Origin: CAVDHB01 sp963608705
GTDB taxonomy: Bacteria; Bacteroidota; Bacteroidia; Bacteroidales; Bacteroidaceae
Length of the DNA stretch: 64,000 nt
Assembly (NCBI GenBank): GCA_963608705.1
Contig: CAVDHB010000068.1
Span: 67,379 to 131,378, forward strand
Direction of reading: 5' to 3'
Every line of letters starts with the position of its first letter. Position 1 is the stretch's first letter. Shown one piece after another: positions 26,177-34,471 of this stretch. Below the pieces are notes generated by a model. The model was given only the letters and a program-made list of their open reading frames with translations. It was not told where the DNA came from and did no database searches. Position numbers and translations under genes: made by a program.

Positions 26177-27079
26177 ATGAATATATACCACCACAAGACG
26201 CTCCCATCTATCAGCATCATCATACCTATCTATAATGTCGAGCAATACGTAGAAGAATGCTTGCGTTCTGTATTACAGCAGGATTACGAACTGATGGAAA
26301 TCATCCTCATAGACGACTGTGGGGCTGACAACAGCATGAAGATTGTGGAAGAAATTATCTCACATTGCGACAAGAATGTCATTGTTTTAAAACATGAGAA
26401 AAACCGAGGAATATCTGCCGCAAGAAACACTGGTATCAAACAAGCAACCGGTGACTATCTCTTTTTCTTGGATAGTGATGATTACATCACTCCCAACTGT
26501 CTGACGAATTTAGCCCACATGGCAATGCGCTATCCTGATGCAGAGATTGTATATGGTCGCAGTAAGGCTGTTCCATATCAATGGCTACAAGAGAGATTTT
26601 TCACTTACGCTCCAACATTAAAAGAATATTATAATTCAAGGAGAAAAATCCAACGAATGATTTTAAATGAACAATTAACTATCGTTGTTTGGAACAGACT
26701 AATCAAGCACAGATGGCTATTAGAAAATAACCTGCTCTTCCGAGAAGGCATCACAGCAGAAGATTTGCACTGGTTTTTCTTTGCTTCAAAACATATAAAC
26801 CATATTGCCTTTTGCAAGGCTATTACCCATTATTACCGAGAGAATCCAACAGGCATCACACACTCTCAACTCGAGAAATCGTTAAAAAGTAGAGATCTCA
26901 TCATCGTTGATTTTCTCCAACATTTGAGTTGGTCATGCCTATTGTCACAATTACACCTGACAGCTCATTTGATGCACACTCAGTATGTGGTAAGATATGG
27001 CGGTGCGTCAAGACCCGTTTTCATCAGGGTTTTCTATCCTATCCTCTATTTTTTTCGAAACTTCACCAAGATTATCTAA
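26177..27079 (+). CDS. GT2-family glycosyltransferase
   Basis: 300 residues. SISIIIPIYNVEQYVEECL, LIDDCGADNSMKIVEE and FFLDSDDYITPN identify GT2. Follows the previous gene by 12 bases and precedes the next by 4. Sugar unknown. Confidence 0.85.
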   Translation: MNIYHHKTLPSISIIIPIYNVEQYVEECLRSVLQQDYELMEIILIDDCGADNSMKIVEEIISHCDKNVIVLKHEKNRGISAARNTGIKQATGDYLFFLDSDDYITPNCLTNLAHMAMRYPDAEIVYGRSKAVPYQWLQERFFTYAPTLKEYYNSRRKIQRMILNEQLTIVVWNRLIKHRWLLENNLLFREGITAEDLHWFFFASKHINHIAFCKAITHYYRENPTGITHSQLEKSLKSRDLIIVDFLQHLSWSCLLSQLHLTAHLMHTQYVVRYGGASRPVFIRVFYPILYFFRNFTKII

Positions 27080-27083
27080 ACAC

Positions 27084-28130
27084 ATGAAAACCATCGCATT
27101 CGTTGTAGCTCATTTCGGACAAATGCGCAACGACTTCGACTTGTGGCTTCATAGCTGCACCCTAAATCCGACAGTGGACTGGATTTTGTTTACAGATTGT
27201 GGAGAGGGCTTCGAGTACCCATCCAACGTAAAACGCTATGAAACATCGTTCGAGACTTTCAAAGAGCGATTGCAGGAATTATTCGATTTTCCGATAGCCT
27301 TAGACAACCCGAGAAAACTCTGTGACTTCAAAGTTGCTTATGGAGAACTATTGGAAAATGAGGAGTTGAAAGACTATGACTTCTGGGGATATTGCGACTT
27401 GGACATCATTTGGGGAGACATTCGTCAGTTCTTGACCGAAGACATCCTAAGGCACTATCATAAAATCGGCTTCACAGGAAATTGTACACTGCTTCATAAC
27501 GACTTGGAAAACAATAGACTATATCGGCAGAAAAACCGATGCGGCACAAGACTCTATAAAAAATATTTCTCTTCCCCATCCCACTTCTGCTTTGATGAGG
27601 TAGGATTCAACGACATCTATCTTCAAACGGGAAAGCCTTTCTACCGCAAGGTCGTGTTTTCCAACTTGGCATCCCACCGTCCCAATTTTGCCGCTTGCTT
27701 CTTGCCCAAGAATGAACAAAGGCTCAATCACCACGTCATCTATTCCTGGGAAAATGGGCATCTGTTTCATATTGCAGTAGCCTCATCGGGACTCATACGA
27801 AAAGAATTTATGTTTGTACATTTTCTAGCTTCCCGTACATTTGCCATCCATTTTGATGGAAGGCCAGCACGCTTTCTGATTGTACCCAACAAAATGCTGC
27901 CTTACTACCCTTTGACTGTCCCATTTGTCAAGGCACAGACACATACGCACTGGATGACCTATATTGGGCAACAAATGCAAACGCAGCAGAGCATCTTAGG
28001 AAAACTATCGATACTCAAGAAAATAGCACAATATAATTATTGGCTTCGCTTTCATGGCCATGTCTTCAACTACTGGATATGGACTCATTATGAGGGCGAC
28101 CAAGCAGGAAGAATGAATTTATTCACTTAA
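27084..28130 (+). CDS. DUF6625-like putative glycosyltransferase
   Basis: 348 residues from ATG 27084. MKTIAFVVAHFGQMRNDF and the acidic YCDLDIIWGDIRQFL (DxD-type site, about residue 105) match a family common in capsule clusters and annotated as DUF6625 or putative glycosyltransferase. No TM segments. Function as a transferase is inferred from the DxD motif and position. Confidence 0.65.
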   Translation: MKTIAFVVAHFGQMRNDFDLWLHSCTLNPTVDWILFTDCGEGFEYPSNVKRYETSFETFKERLQELFDFPIALDNPRKLCDFKVAYGELLENEELKDYDFWGYCDLDIIWGDIRQFLTEDILRHYHKIGFTGNCTLLHNDLENNRLYRQKNRCGTRLYKKYFSSPSHFCFDEVGFNDIYLQTGKPFYRKVVFSNLASHRPNFAACFLPKNEQRLNHHVIYSWENGHLFHIAVASSGLIRKEFMFVHFLASRTFAIHFDGRPARFLIVPNKMLPYYPLTVPFVKAQTHTHWMTYIGQQMQTQQSILGKLSILKKIAQYNYWLRFHGHVFNYWIWTHYEGDQAGRMNLFT

Positions 28131-28152
28131 AAACACTATAGAACAACATATC

Positions 28153-28974
28153 ATGATTAAAAACTTCAAGAACTGGAAAAGATCTCTTTCAAAAATTAAG
28201 CATCTAGTATTCTACAAGAGATATATCGACATCCATATCACCGACCATTGCAATCTGAACTGCAGGGGATGCGCCCATTTCTCTCCCATTGCCGATACAT
28301 ACTGCATGAGCATGGAGGAAATGGAAGATACATGCCTGAAACTATCTCCCATCTTTGACAGGTATTTCAACAGCATACATCTATTGGGTGGAGAACCTTT
28401 GCTACATCCACAAGTAACAAACCTACTGGACATTGTAAGGAAACACTTTACAAAGGCCGAGATACAACTCGTCACCAATGGCATTAAACTTCTTTCCATG
28501 CCTGATTCGTTTTGGGAAACTTGCAAAAAAGAAAAGATAAAAATCTATATCTCAGCCTATCCCGCAGGGATTGACTACGACAGAATTCGCCATATAGTAG
28601 AAAGTCATGGGATTGCCTATGAATTATCAGAACTACGCTGCGACTTCATCCATCATGTCTATGACCCAAAGGGAAAGCAGAATCCATCCGATAGCTATAC
28701 CCACTGCGAGTTTGGAGGTTTGTGCCTTCAACTGAGACATGGCAAACTGTTTCCCTGTGCCCGTGCCGCCTATATGCCCATCTTTAACAAAGCGTTCGGC
28801 ACCCACTATCAATACAGAAAGGGAGACTATATAGAAATCGACCAGTTGAAGCATCGCTGGCAGTTCATCCGTTTTGTGACACACCCCATTCCCTTCTGCC
28901 GATATTGCAATATGGCGGATGAGCATAGAACGGAATGGGGACGTTCTGAGAAAAGCATACAGGAATGGATGTAG
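28153..28974 (+). CDS. Radical SAM enzyme in the polysaccharide operon
   Basis: 273 residues. The radical SAM cluster motif is CNLNCRGC (C-x3-C-x2-C, about 33-40), followed by LLGGEPLLHP (GGE motif). Additional cysteines near the C-terminus (HCEFGGLC, FPCARAAY, FCRYC) look like a SPASM/twitch-type auxiliary Fe-S site. Such enzymes perform radical chemistry on sugars, peptides or cofactors. Being inside a glycan operon, with glycosyltransferases on both sides, it probably modifies a sugar or a nucleotide-linked intermediate, but the substrate is unknown. Its stop overlaps the AGGAGG site of the next gene. Confidence 0.82.
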   Translation: MIKNFKNWKRSLSKIKHLVFYKRYIDIHITDHCNLNCRGCAHFSPIADTYCMSMEEMEDTCLKLSPIFDRYFNSIHLLGGEPLLHPQVTNLLDIVRKHFTKAEIQLVTNGIKLLSMPDSFWETCKKEKIKIYISAYPAGIDYDRIRHIVESHGIAYELSELRCDFIHHVYDPKGKQNPSDSYTHCEFGGLCLQLRHGKLFPCARAAYMPIFNKAFGTHYQYRKGDYIEIDQLKHRWQFIRFVTHPIPFCRYCNMADEHRTEWGRSEKSIQEWM

Positions 28975-28984
28975 GAGGATTTTT

Positions 28985-30079
28985 ATGGCAACCTTGAAAA
29001 TCCTACACGTGATTACCTCCTTGCGAACAGGTGGTGCGGAGCATCTGATGGTGGACTTGCTGCCTCGCTTGCAAAAGGACGGAAATGAAGTGGAGTTATT
29101 GCTCTTCGATGGAACACGCACGCCCTTTTATGAGCAGCTGGAACACCTAGGTATCCGGATCCACTCGCTGAGCATAGGAAAGAATGCCATGCACAATCCA
29201 TGGTTGGTCTTTCGGCTCCATAAATACTTAACCCGATATGATGTAATCCATACCCACAACACTTCCTGTCAGTTGCTTGTAGCCATCGCTAGCTATTTCG
29301 CACATGTCACTTTGTTTACCACAGAACACAATACAGCAAACCGTCGGCGCAATTGGAAATGGTATCGCTGTATTGACCGCTGGATGTACAGTCGGTATAA
29401 TCGGATTGTCTGTGTCAGCAAGGAAGTGGAAAGAAGGCTTGCAGTCTCATTAGACAGTCCTAGGCTTTCAGCACGGATGATCACTATACCAAACGGCATT
29501 GACGTGAAAAGATTCGCTGAGGCAAAACCTGACGAAATACTACGAAAACAATATCCAGACAGGAAGTTAATCATCATGGTGGCGGCTTTTCGCCCACAGA
29601 AAGACCAACCTACGCTCATAAAAGCTATGACTTTCTTACCCCAAAACTATCATTTGCTATTAGTAGGAGATGGAGAATGCAGGAACAAATGCGAGGGTAT
29701 GATACAAGACCTAAGCCTAAGGAAACGCGTCCATTTTCTCGGTGTCCGTACAGATATTCCATCTTTGATGAAAGCAGCCGATGCCATTGTTTTGTCTTCA
29801 CATTATGAGGGTTTGTCGCTTTCCTCAATTGAGGGATTGGCCAGCGGAATACCTGTCATAGCCAGTGATGTGCCAGGCTTGCGAGAGATCGTGGGTGGCG
29901 CAGGGCTTCTCTTCCAAGAGGAGAACAGTCACCAACTGGTTCAAAAGATACAGAACGTCTGTGAAGACCAAGAGTTGCGAGCACAAGTGGCAGCGCATTG
30001 CCAGCAACATGCCGCCTTGTATGATGTCACGAAAATGGCAAACCAATATTTGCTGACCTACCAACAAACTTCGCATTGA
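28985..30079 (+). CDS. GT4-family glycosyltransferase
   Basis: 364 residues from ATG 28985, preceded by AGGAGG at 28973-28978. GT-B motifs: VITSLRTGGAEHLMVDLL and SSHYEGLSLSSIEGLASG (E-x7-E). Resembles capsule GT4 enzymes. The strong ribosome-binding site overlaps the stop of the radical SAM gene, suggesting the two are expressed together. Confidence 0.87.
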   Translation: MATLKILHVITSLRTGGAEHLMVDLLPRLQKDGNEVELLLFDGTRTPFYEQLEHLGIRIHSLSIGKNAMHNPWLVFRLHKYLTRYDVIHTHNTSCQLLVAIASYFAHVTLFTTEHNTANRRRNWKWYRCIDRWMYSRYNRIVCVSKEVERRLAVSLDSPRLSARMITIPNGIDVKRFAEAKPDEILRKQYPDRKLIIMVAAFRPQKDQPTLIKAMTFLPQNYHLLLVGDGECRNKCEGMIQDLSLRKRVHFLGVRTDIPSLMKAADAIVLSSHYEGLSLSSIEGLASGIPVIASDVPGLREIVGGAGLLFQEENSHQLVQKIQNVCEDQELRAQVAAHCQQHAALYDVTKMANQYLLTYQQTSH

Positions 30080-30114
30080 CACAATACGAATCATTGAATA
30101 AAAATAGATAGACT

Positions 30115-30948
30115 ATGAACAAGAAAGTTTATTTTTCCATGTGGGGACTTCTATGGATGTTCCTTACGCTACCCCTCTCGTTGTCTGCCCAAACTGAGCC
30201 TAGATGGACAAAAAGCAAAGTCATGGCTTCCATGAACGCCGACCGCTCCAACGACACCTATGAGTTGATGAACACCGAGAGCTTTGGACCAGATGTGAAC
30301 CTTCTGAGAAAGGAAAGATTCACGAAACTGATAGAGAAGATTGCCGAAAAGCATGGTTTGCAAGCCATGAAAGCACGAGTTGACACCCTGAAAAAGGATA
30401 TCCATGTGCGCCCCAAGGACTTCACCATTTCCTTTGCCGGTGACTCTACGGCTGCATTCCAGGTAAAGCTCATAGATGAATATGAGGAGTTTGCCGACAA
30501 CATTGACCAAACTTATGATTGGACGCTCTACCAGCTCTTCGCCGTATCCAAGAAGGACGTGACTCCCGTCTATGACACTTTCGAGGTGACCAAGAAGTAT
30601 AACTCCAAAGCTACGGTGAGGTCCATTATCCCTGGATTAGGACAACTTTACAAAGGCCACAAAGTCAAGGCTTATACTATCTGGGGATTGGAAGGAGGAT
30701 TGTTGGCTGCCACCTTATATTTTAACCATAAGCAAAACCATTATGGTGACAAGGGTTGGAGAAGCAAGTCACGAAGCTATCGACAGATGCGCAACCTAGC
30801 CATCTTGGGAATGGGCGTGGTCTATGCCTATAACCTCTTGGATGCCGCCATATCCAAAGCTGCCACAAGAGTTGTCATAAAAAAGGTGGAAATTCGCCCT
30901 TCCATCATGGACAACGGAGCAGGACTTGCCATGGCATGGGGATTCTGA
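30115..30948 (+). CDS. DUF5683-like exported protein
   Basis: 277 residues with a Sec signal peptide (cleavage likely after LSLSA, near residue 25). The C-terminal third holds SIIPGLGQLYKGHKVKAYTIWG and later LAILGMGVVYAYNLLDAAI, two membrane-prone segments characteristic of DUF5683, whose members are usually housekeeping envelope proteins in Bacteroidetes. Function is unknown. Its place between glycosyltransferases suggests it serves the same glycan, perhaps in the envelope part of export. Confidence 0.7.
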   Translation: MNKKVYFSMWGLLWMFLTLPLSLSAQTEPRWTKSKVMASMNADRSNDTYELMNTESFGPDVNLLRKERFTKLIEKIAEKHGLQAMKARVDTLKKDIHVRPKDFTISFAGDSTAAFQVKLIDEYEEFADNIDQTYDWTLYQLFAVSKKDVTPVYDTFEVTKKYNSKATVRSIIPGLGQLYKGHKVKAYTIWGLEGGLLAATLYFNHKQNHYGDKGWRSKSRSYRQMRNLAILGMGVVYAYNLLDAAISKAATRVVIKKVEIRPSIMDNGAGLAMAWGF

Positions 30949-30976
30949 CGGAAATGGTTTATAAATCTCGACCAAG

Positions 30977-32125
30977 ATGAAACGCCCCAAACTCATTTGG
31001 GTATCCACCGTGCCTACCTCGTTGAACACATTCTGTCGTGGTTTGTTTATAGAGCTATCGCACGACTATGAGGTAGTGGCGGTATCATCGCCTGGTGACG
31101 AACTTCTTGAGATAGCCCAAAGGGAGCGTGTCAAGGTGATAGCCGTACCCATGGAGCGGCACATATCTCTTTGGAAAGACCTACGCTCGCTTCTTTTGCT
31201 TGCAAAGGTATTTAGGCAAGAGCGGCCAACTATGGTGCATAGCATCACACCGAAGGCTGGGTTGCTTGCCATGCTGGCAGCTCGCATTGCACATGTCCCT
31301 GTGAGAATCCATACTTTTACGGGACTGGTTTTTCCTACAGCCCAAGGATTGATGAAACAACTCCTGATGCGGACTGACCGAATCACCTGTGCCTGCGCCA
31401 CCCATGTCATAGCCGAAGGGCAAGGCGTAAGGAACGACCTCATAGACTATGGTATCACTCGAAAGGACGTACGGGTGTTAGGGCATGGAAATGTCAGGGG
31501 AATTGACCTTGAATACTATAGCCGCAGCCAAGATGTAATGCGCCAAGCTATCGGGATACGCAAGTCGTTGAAAATTTTGGGCAAGAGTTTTACCTTTGTC
31601 TTTGTAGGACGAATCGTCAAGGACAAAGGCATGAGGGAGTTGATAGCAGCTTTTCACCTATTATATAATAGGTATCCAAATGTCTACTTGATACTGGTTG
31701 GGAAAGAAGAACCTAAACTGGATCCCTTACCTCGTGAAACTCGGGAAAGTGTTTCCTTTAATTCTCATATCCATGCCGTCGGCATGCAGGAAGATGTTAG
31801 GCCTTGGTATGCCGCAGCAGACGCACTGGTATTTCCTAGTTATCGGGAAGGATTTCCCAATGTAGTTCTGGAGGCTGGCGCCATGGGACTTCCCTCTATC
31901 GTGACAGACATCAATGGGGCACGTGAGATCATCCTTCGTGGCAAGAATGGCATGGTCATTCCTCCCAAAAACGAACAGACCCTGTTGGAAGCCATGATAG
32001 AAATGATAGAACATCCCGACAAGACACAAGCATGGGCTGCAAACGCCAGACCTATGATAGCTTCCCGTTATGAGCAAGGATATGTGCGACAGTGTCTAAA
32101 AGAGTTCTATAAAAGCATACTATGA
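30977..32125 (+). CDS. GT4-family glycosyltransferase
   Basis: 382 residues. N-terminal LIWVSTVPTSLNTFCRGLF, SITPKAGLLAMLAARIA and the C-terminal SYREGFPNVVLEAGAMG (E-x7-E) are typical of the GT4 enzymes that add the second sugar onto bacillosamine- or FucNAc-type lipid-linked precursors (PglA/WbpH-like). Its position immediately before the acetyltransferase/PglC block supports that role by inference. Overlaps the next gene by 4 bases. Confidence 0.85.
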   Translation: MKRPKLIWVSTVPTSLNTFCRGLFIELSHDYEVVAVSSPGDELLEIAQRERVKVIAVPMERHISLWKDLRSLLLLAKVFRQERPTMVHSITPKAGLLAMLAARIAHVPVRIHTFTGLVFPTAQGLMKQLLMRTDRITCACATHVIAEGQGVRNDLIDYGITRKDVRVLGHGNVRGIDLEYYSRSQDVMRQAIGIRKSLKILGKSFTFVFVGRIVKDKGMRELIAAFHLLYNRYPNVYLILVGKEEPKLDPLPRETRESVSFNSHIHAVGMQEDVRPWYAAADALVFPSYREGFPNVVLEAGAMGLPSIVTDINGAREIILRGKNGMVIPPKNEQTLLEAMIEMIEHPDKTQAWAANARPMIASRYEQGYVRQCLKEFYKSIL

Positions 32126-32724
32126 TTACTCCATTGTTTATTTTCATAAAACACCATTTCTCGTTTCTGTGGAGATTGATTGAAGATGTAAATGGAATGC
32201 TCTTCAAACTACGTTATCATGATGTCGATGTGATAGCCAAAGATGTTTTGAATGGTATCCAGCTTGAACATTTTAGATTTGGACTTGTCACTGAGAGCGA
32301 CATTCCCTATCTGTGCACCTTTCTCAATCGACAGACAGATGGTTACATCAAACATTTCAAACCTCACGATTTCGATGCTGCAACGCTGTACCATTTGCTG
32401 TATAACCCAGCTTTTATCATGATGAAGGCCATTTCGAAGACAGACGGTATGATAATTGGATATTTCTTCTTACGTTGTTTTTTTATGGGCAAGGCATTCC
32501 ATGGCTTAATAGTCGATGGTCATTCAAGTGGAAAGGGTGTCGGTACTGCCATGTGGAGCAGTTCGATGCTCATTAGTAATAGACTAAATATAAAGATGTA
32601 TGCCACTATCAGTAAGAATAATGAGGCTTCGCTTCGTTCATGCCGCATGGGGACAAGTGTAAACGTGGTGAAGCCTCTCCCAAACGACTATTTACTCATA
32701 GAATGCAATATAAAAAATACATGA
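32122..32724 (+). CDS. GNAT-family N-acetyltransferase, likely 4-amino-sugar acetylation
   Basis: 200 residues. The acetyl-CoA loop is seen in HSSGKGVGTAMWSSSM and the terminal helix/strand in TISKNNEASLRS, as in GNAT enzymes. Overlaps both neighbours by 4 bases (ATGA at each end), tying it to the phosphoglycosyltransferase. With the PLP aminotransferase and 4,6-dehydratase downstream it completes a set for UDP-2,4-diacetamido-2,4,6-trideoxyhexose, acting at the step done by PglD in Campylobacter although PglD has a different fold. Substrate is inferred. Confidence 0.72.
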   Translation: MITPLFIFIKHHFSFLWRLIEDVNGMLFKLRYHDVDVIAKDVLNGIQLEHFRFGLVTESDIPYLCTFLNRQTDGYIKHFKPHDFDAATLYHLLYNPAFIMMKAISKTDGMIIGYFFLRCFFMGKAFHGLIVDGHSSGKGVGTAMWSSSMLISNRLNIKMYATISKNNEASLRSCRMGTSVNVVKPLPNDYLLIECNIKNT

Positions 32725-33305
32725 TTGCGAAAGAGTTATTCGACAGAATATGCGCTTTCTGTGGGCTACTCTTTTTATGGCCATTGTTAGTTATCATAGC
32801 CTTGATGATACGCATAAAGATGCCAGATGGCTCTATTCTTTTCAAACAAAAAAGAGTTGGACAATACGGAAGGCTGTTCACACTGGTCAAATTCCGAACC
32901 ATGACTTTGCATCATAATGGCTCTACGGTCAGTGTGGCAGGAGAAAGCCGCATCACTCCCTTGGGAGCCAAACTACGCAAATATAAGCTTGACGAACTGC
33001 CAGAACTATGGAATGTGCTGAAAGGAGACATGAGTTTTGTGGGACCACGCCCCGATGTGCCAGGATATGCCGATCTGCTGAAGGGGAGCGACAGAGACAT
33101 TCTCTTGTTGAAGCCTGGCATTACTGGCCCCGCAACCTTGAAATATCGGAATGAAGAAGAGCTATTGGCTCGACAACCCAACCCACAAAAGTATAATGAC
33201 GAGGTAATCTTTCCCGACAAGGTGCGCATGAACCTGGAATACCAAAGAAGTCACTCGCTCTGGGGAGATATAAAAATCATTTTCCAAACGTTATGGAAGA
33301 AATAG
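32721..33305 (+). CDS. PglC-like initiating phosphoglycosyltransferase
   Basis: 194 residues from ATG 32721, chosen because it forms the ATGA overlap with the preceding stop; ATG 32703 is possible. One N-terminal membrane helix (FCGLLFLWPLLVIIALMI) and the bacterial sugar transferase core: KFRTMT, KLDELPELWNVLKGDMSF and VGPRPD. It transfers a sugar-1-phosphate to undecaprenyl phosphate on the cytoplasmic face and so starts the repeat unit. The short monotopic form matches PglC/WcaJ catalytic domain. Confidence 0.9.
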   Translation: MIAKELFDRICAFCGLLFLWPLLVIIALMIRIKMPDGSILFKQKRVGQYGRLFTLVKFRTMTLHHNGSTVSVAGESRITPLGAKLRKYKLDELPELWNVLKGDMSFVGPRPDVPGYADLLKGSDRDILLLKPGITGPATLKYRNEEELLARQPNPQKYNDEVIFPDKVRMNLEYQRSHSLWGDIKIIFQTLWKK

Positions 33306-33329
33306 AGAGTTATAACGAAAAAAAATAGT

Positions 33330-34469
33330 ATGAGCAGAAATAAGATTTACCTCTGCCTGGCCCACATGGGCGAACAGGAAAAGAAATACATCCAGGAGGC
33401 ATTTGACACAAACTGGGTAGTCCCCCTGGGACCCAATGTGGATGGATTCGAAAAGGATTTGGAACAATACTTGGGTCGTGATAAGCAAGTGGCGGCCTTG
33501 TCTGCTGGTACGGCGGCGTTGCATTTAGCGCTTGTGTTGCTGGGTGTCCAGCGTGGCGACGAGGTCATTTGCCAGAGCTTTACCTTTACAGCCTCGGCCA
33601 ATCCGATAGTCTACCAAGGTGCCACGCCTGTGTTTGTGGACAGCGAGCCTGCAACATGGAACATGTCGCCCGAGCTTCTGGAGGAAGCCATCAAGGACCG
33701 AATCTCCACCACTGGGCATAAGCCGAAAGCCATCATCGCCGTACACCTATACGGAATGCCCTGCATGATGGACGAAATCTTGGAGATAGCCCATCGTTAT
33801 GAGATTCCCGTGGTGGAGGATGCGGCCGAGGCTCTCGGCTCACGATACCATGGCCGGCCTTGTGGCACATTGGGGCAATATGGAATATTGAGCTTCAACG
33901 GCAACAAGATGATTACCACCAGCGGAGGCGGCGCATTGGTATGTCCCTCGCAGGAAGCGAAGAAACGTGCCACCTTCTATGCCACCCAGGCAAGAGAGCC
34001 TTTCCCATACTACCAGCATGAGCACATCGGATACAACTATCGCATGAGCAACATCTGCGCTGGCATAGGACGGGGACAGATGCAAGTGCTTGACCAACAC
34101 ATCGCCCACCATCGCCATGCCGCAGCTTTCTATGCCCAGCAACTGAACGAAATCGAGGGTCTTTCCATTCATCAGAATCCAACTCCCAAGCATGAGAGCA
34201 ACTACTGGCTCAACACCGTGCTCATCGACTCCGAAAAGACAGGTTTCGACTGCGAGGCTCTTCGCATCGCCTTGGATGAGGCTGGTATTGAGAGTCGCCG
34301 ACTCTGGAAGCCTCTGCACCTGCAACCCGTGTTCAGCGGTGCACCTCGGTATGTGAACGGTGTGAGCGAAGTTTTGTTTAATAAAGGATTATGCCTGCCC
34401 AGTGGTCCTTGCGTCACAGACGAAGACTTGCAGCGAATCGTAGGTGAAATCCAAAAAAGAAGGAGATAA
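33330..34469 (+). CDS. DegT/DnrJ/EryC1 sugar aminotransferase (PglE-like)
   Basis: 379 residues, fold-type I PLP enzyme that transaminates a 4-keto-6-deoxy nucleotide sugar. Visible: ALSAGTAALHLAL (substrate/PLP phosphate loop), VEDAAEALGS (PLP aspartate) and SFNGNKMITTSGGGA, with the Schiff-base lysine at about residue 194. Next to a PglF-like 4,6-dehydratase and a GNAT acetyltransferase, so UDP-4-keto-6-deoxy-GlcNAc is the likely substrate. Confidence 0.9.
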   Translation: MSRNKIYLCLAHMGEQEKKYIQEAFDTNWVVPLGPNVDGFEKDLEQYLGRDKQVAALSAGTAALHLALVLLGVQRGDEVICQSFTFTASANPIVYQGATPVFVDSEPATWNMSPELLEEAIKDRISTTGHKPKAIIAVHLYGMPCMMDEILEIAHRYEIPVVEDAAEALGSRYHGRPCGTLGQYGILSFNGNKMITTSGGGALVCPSQEAKKRATFYATQAREPFPYYQHEHIGYNYRMSNICAGIGRGQMQVLDQHIAHHRHAAAFYAQQLNEIEGLSIHQNPTPKHESNYWLNTVLIDSEKTGFDCEALRIALDEAGIESRRLWKPLHLQPVFSGAPRYVNGVSEVLFNKGLCLPSGPCVTDEDLQRIVGEIQKRRR

Positions 34470-34471
34470 AT

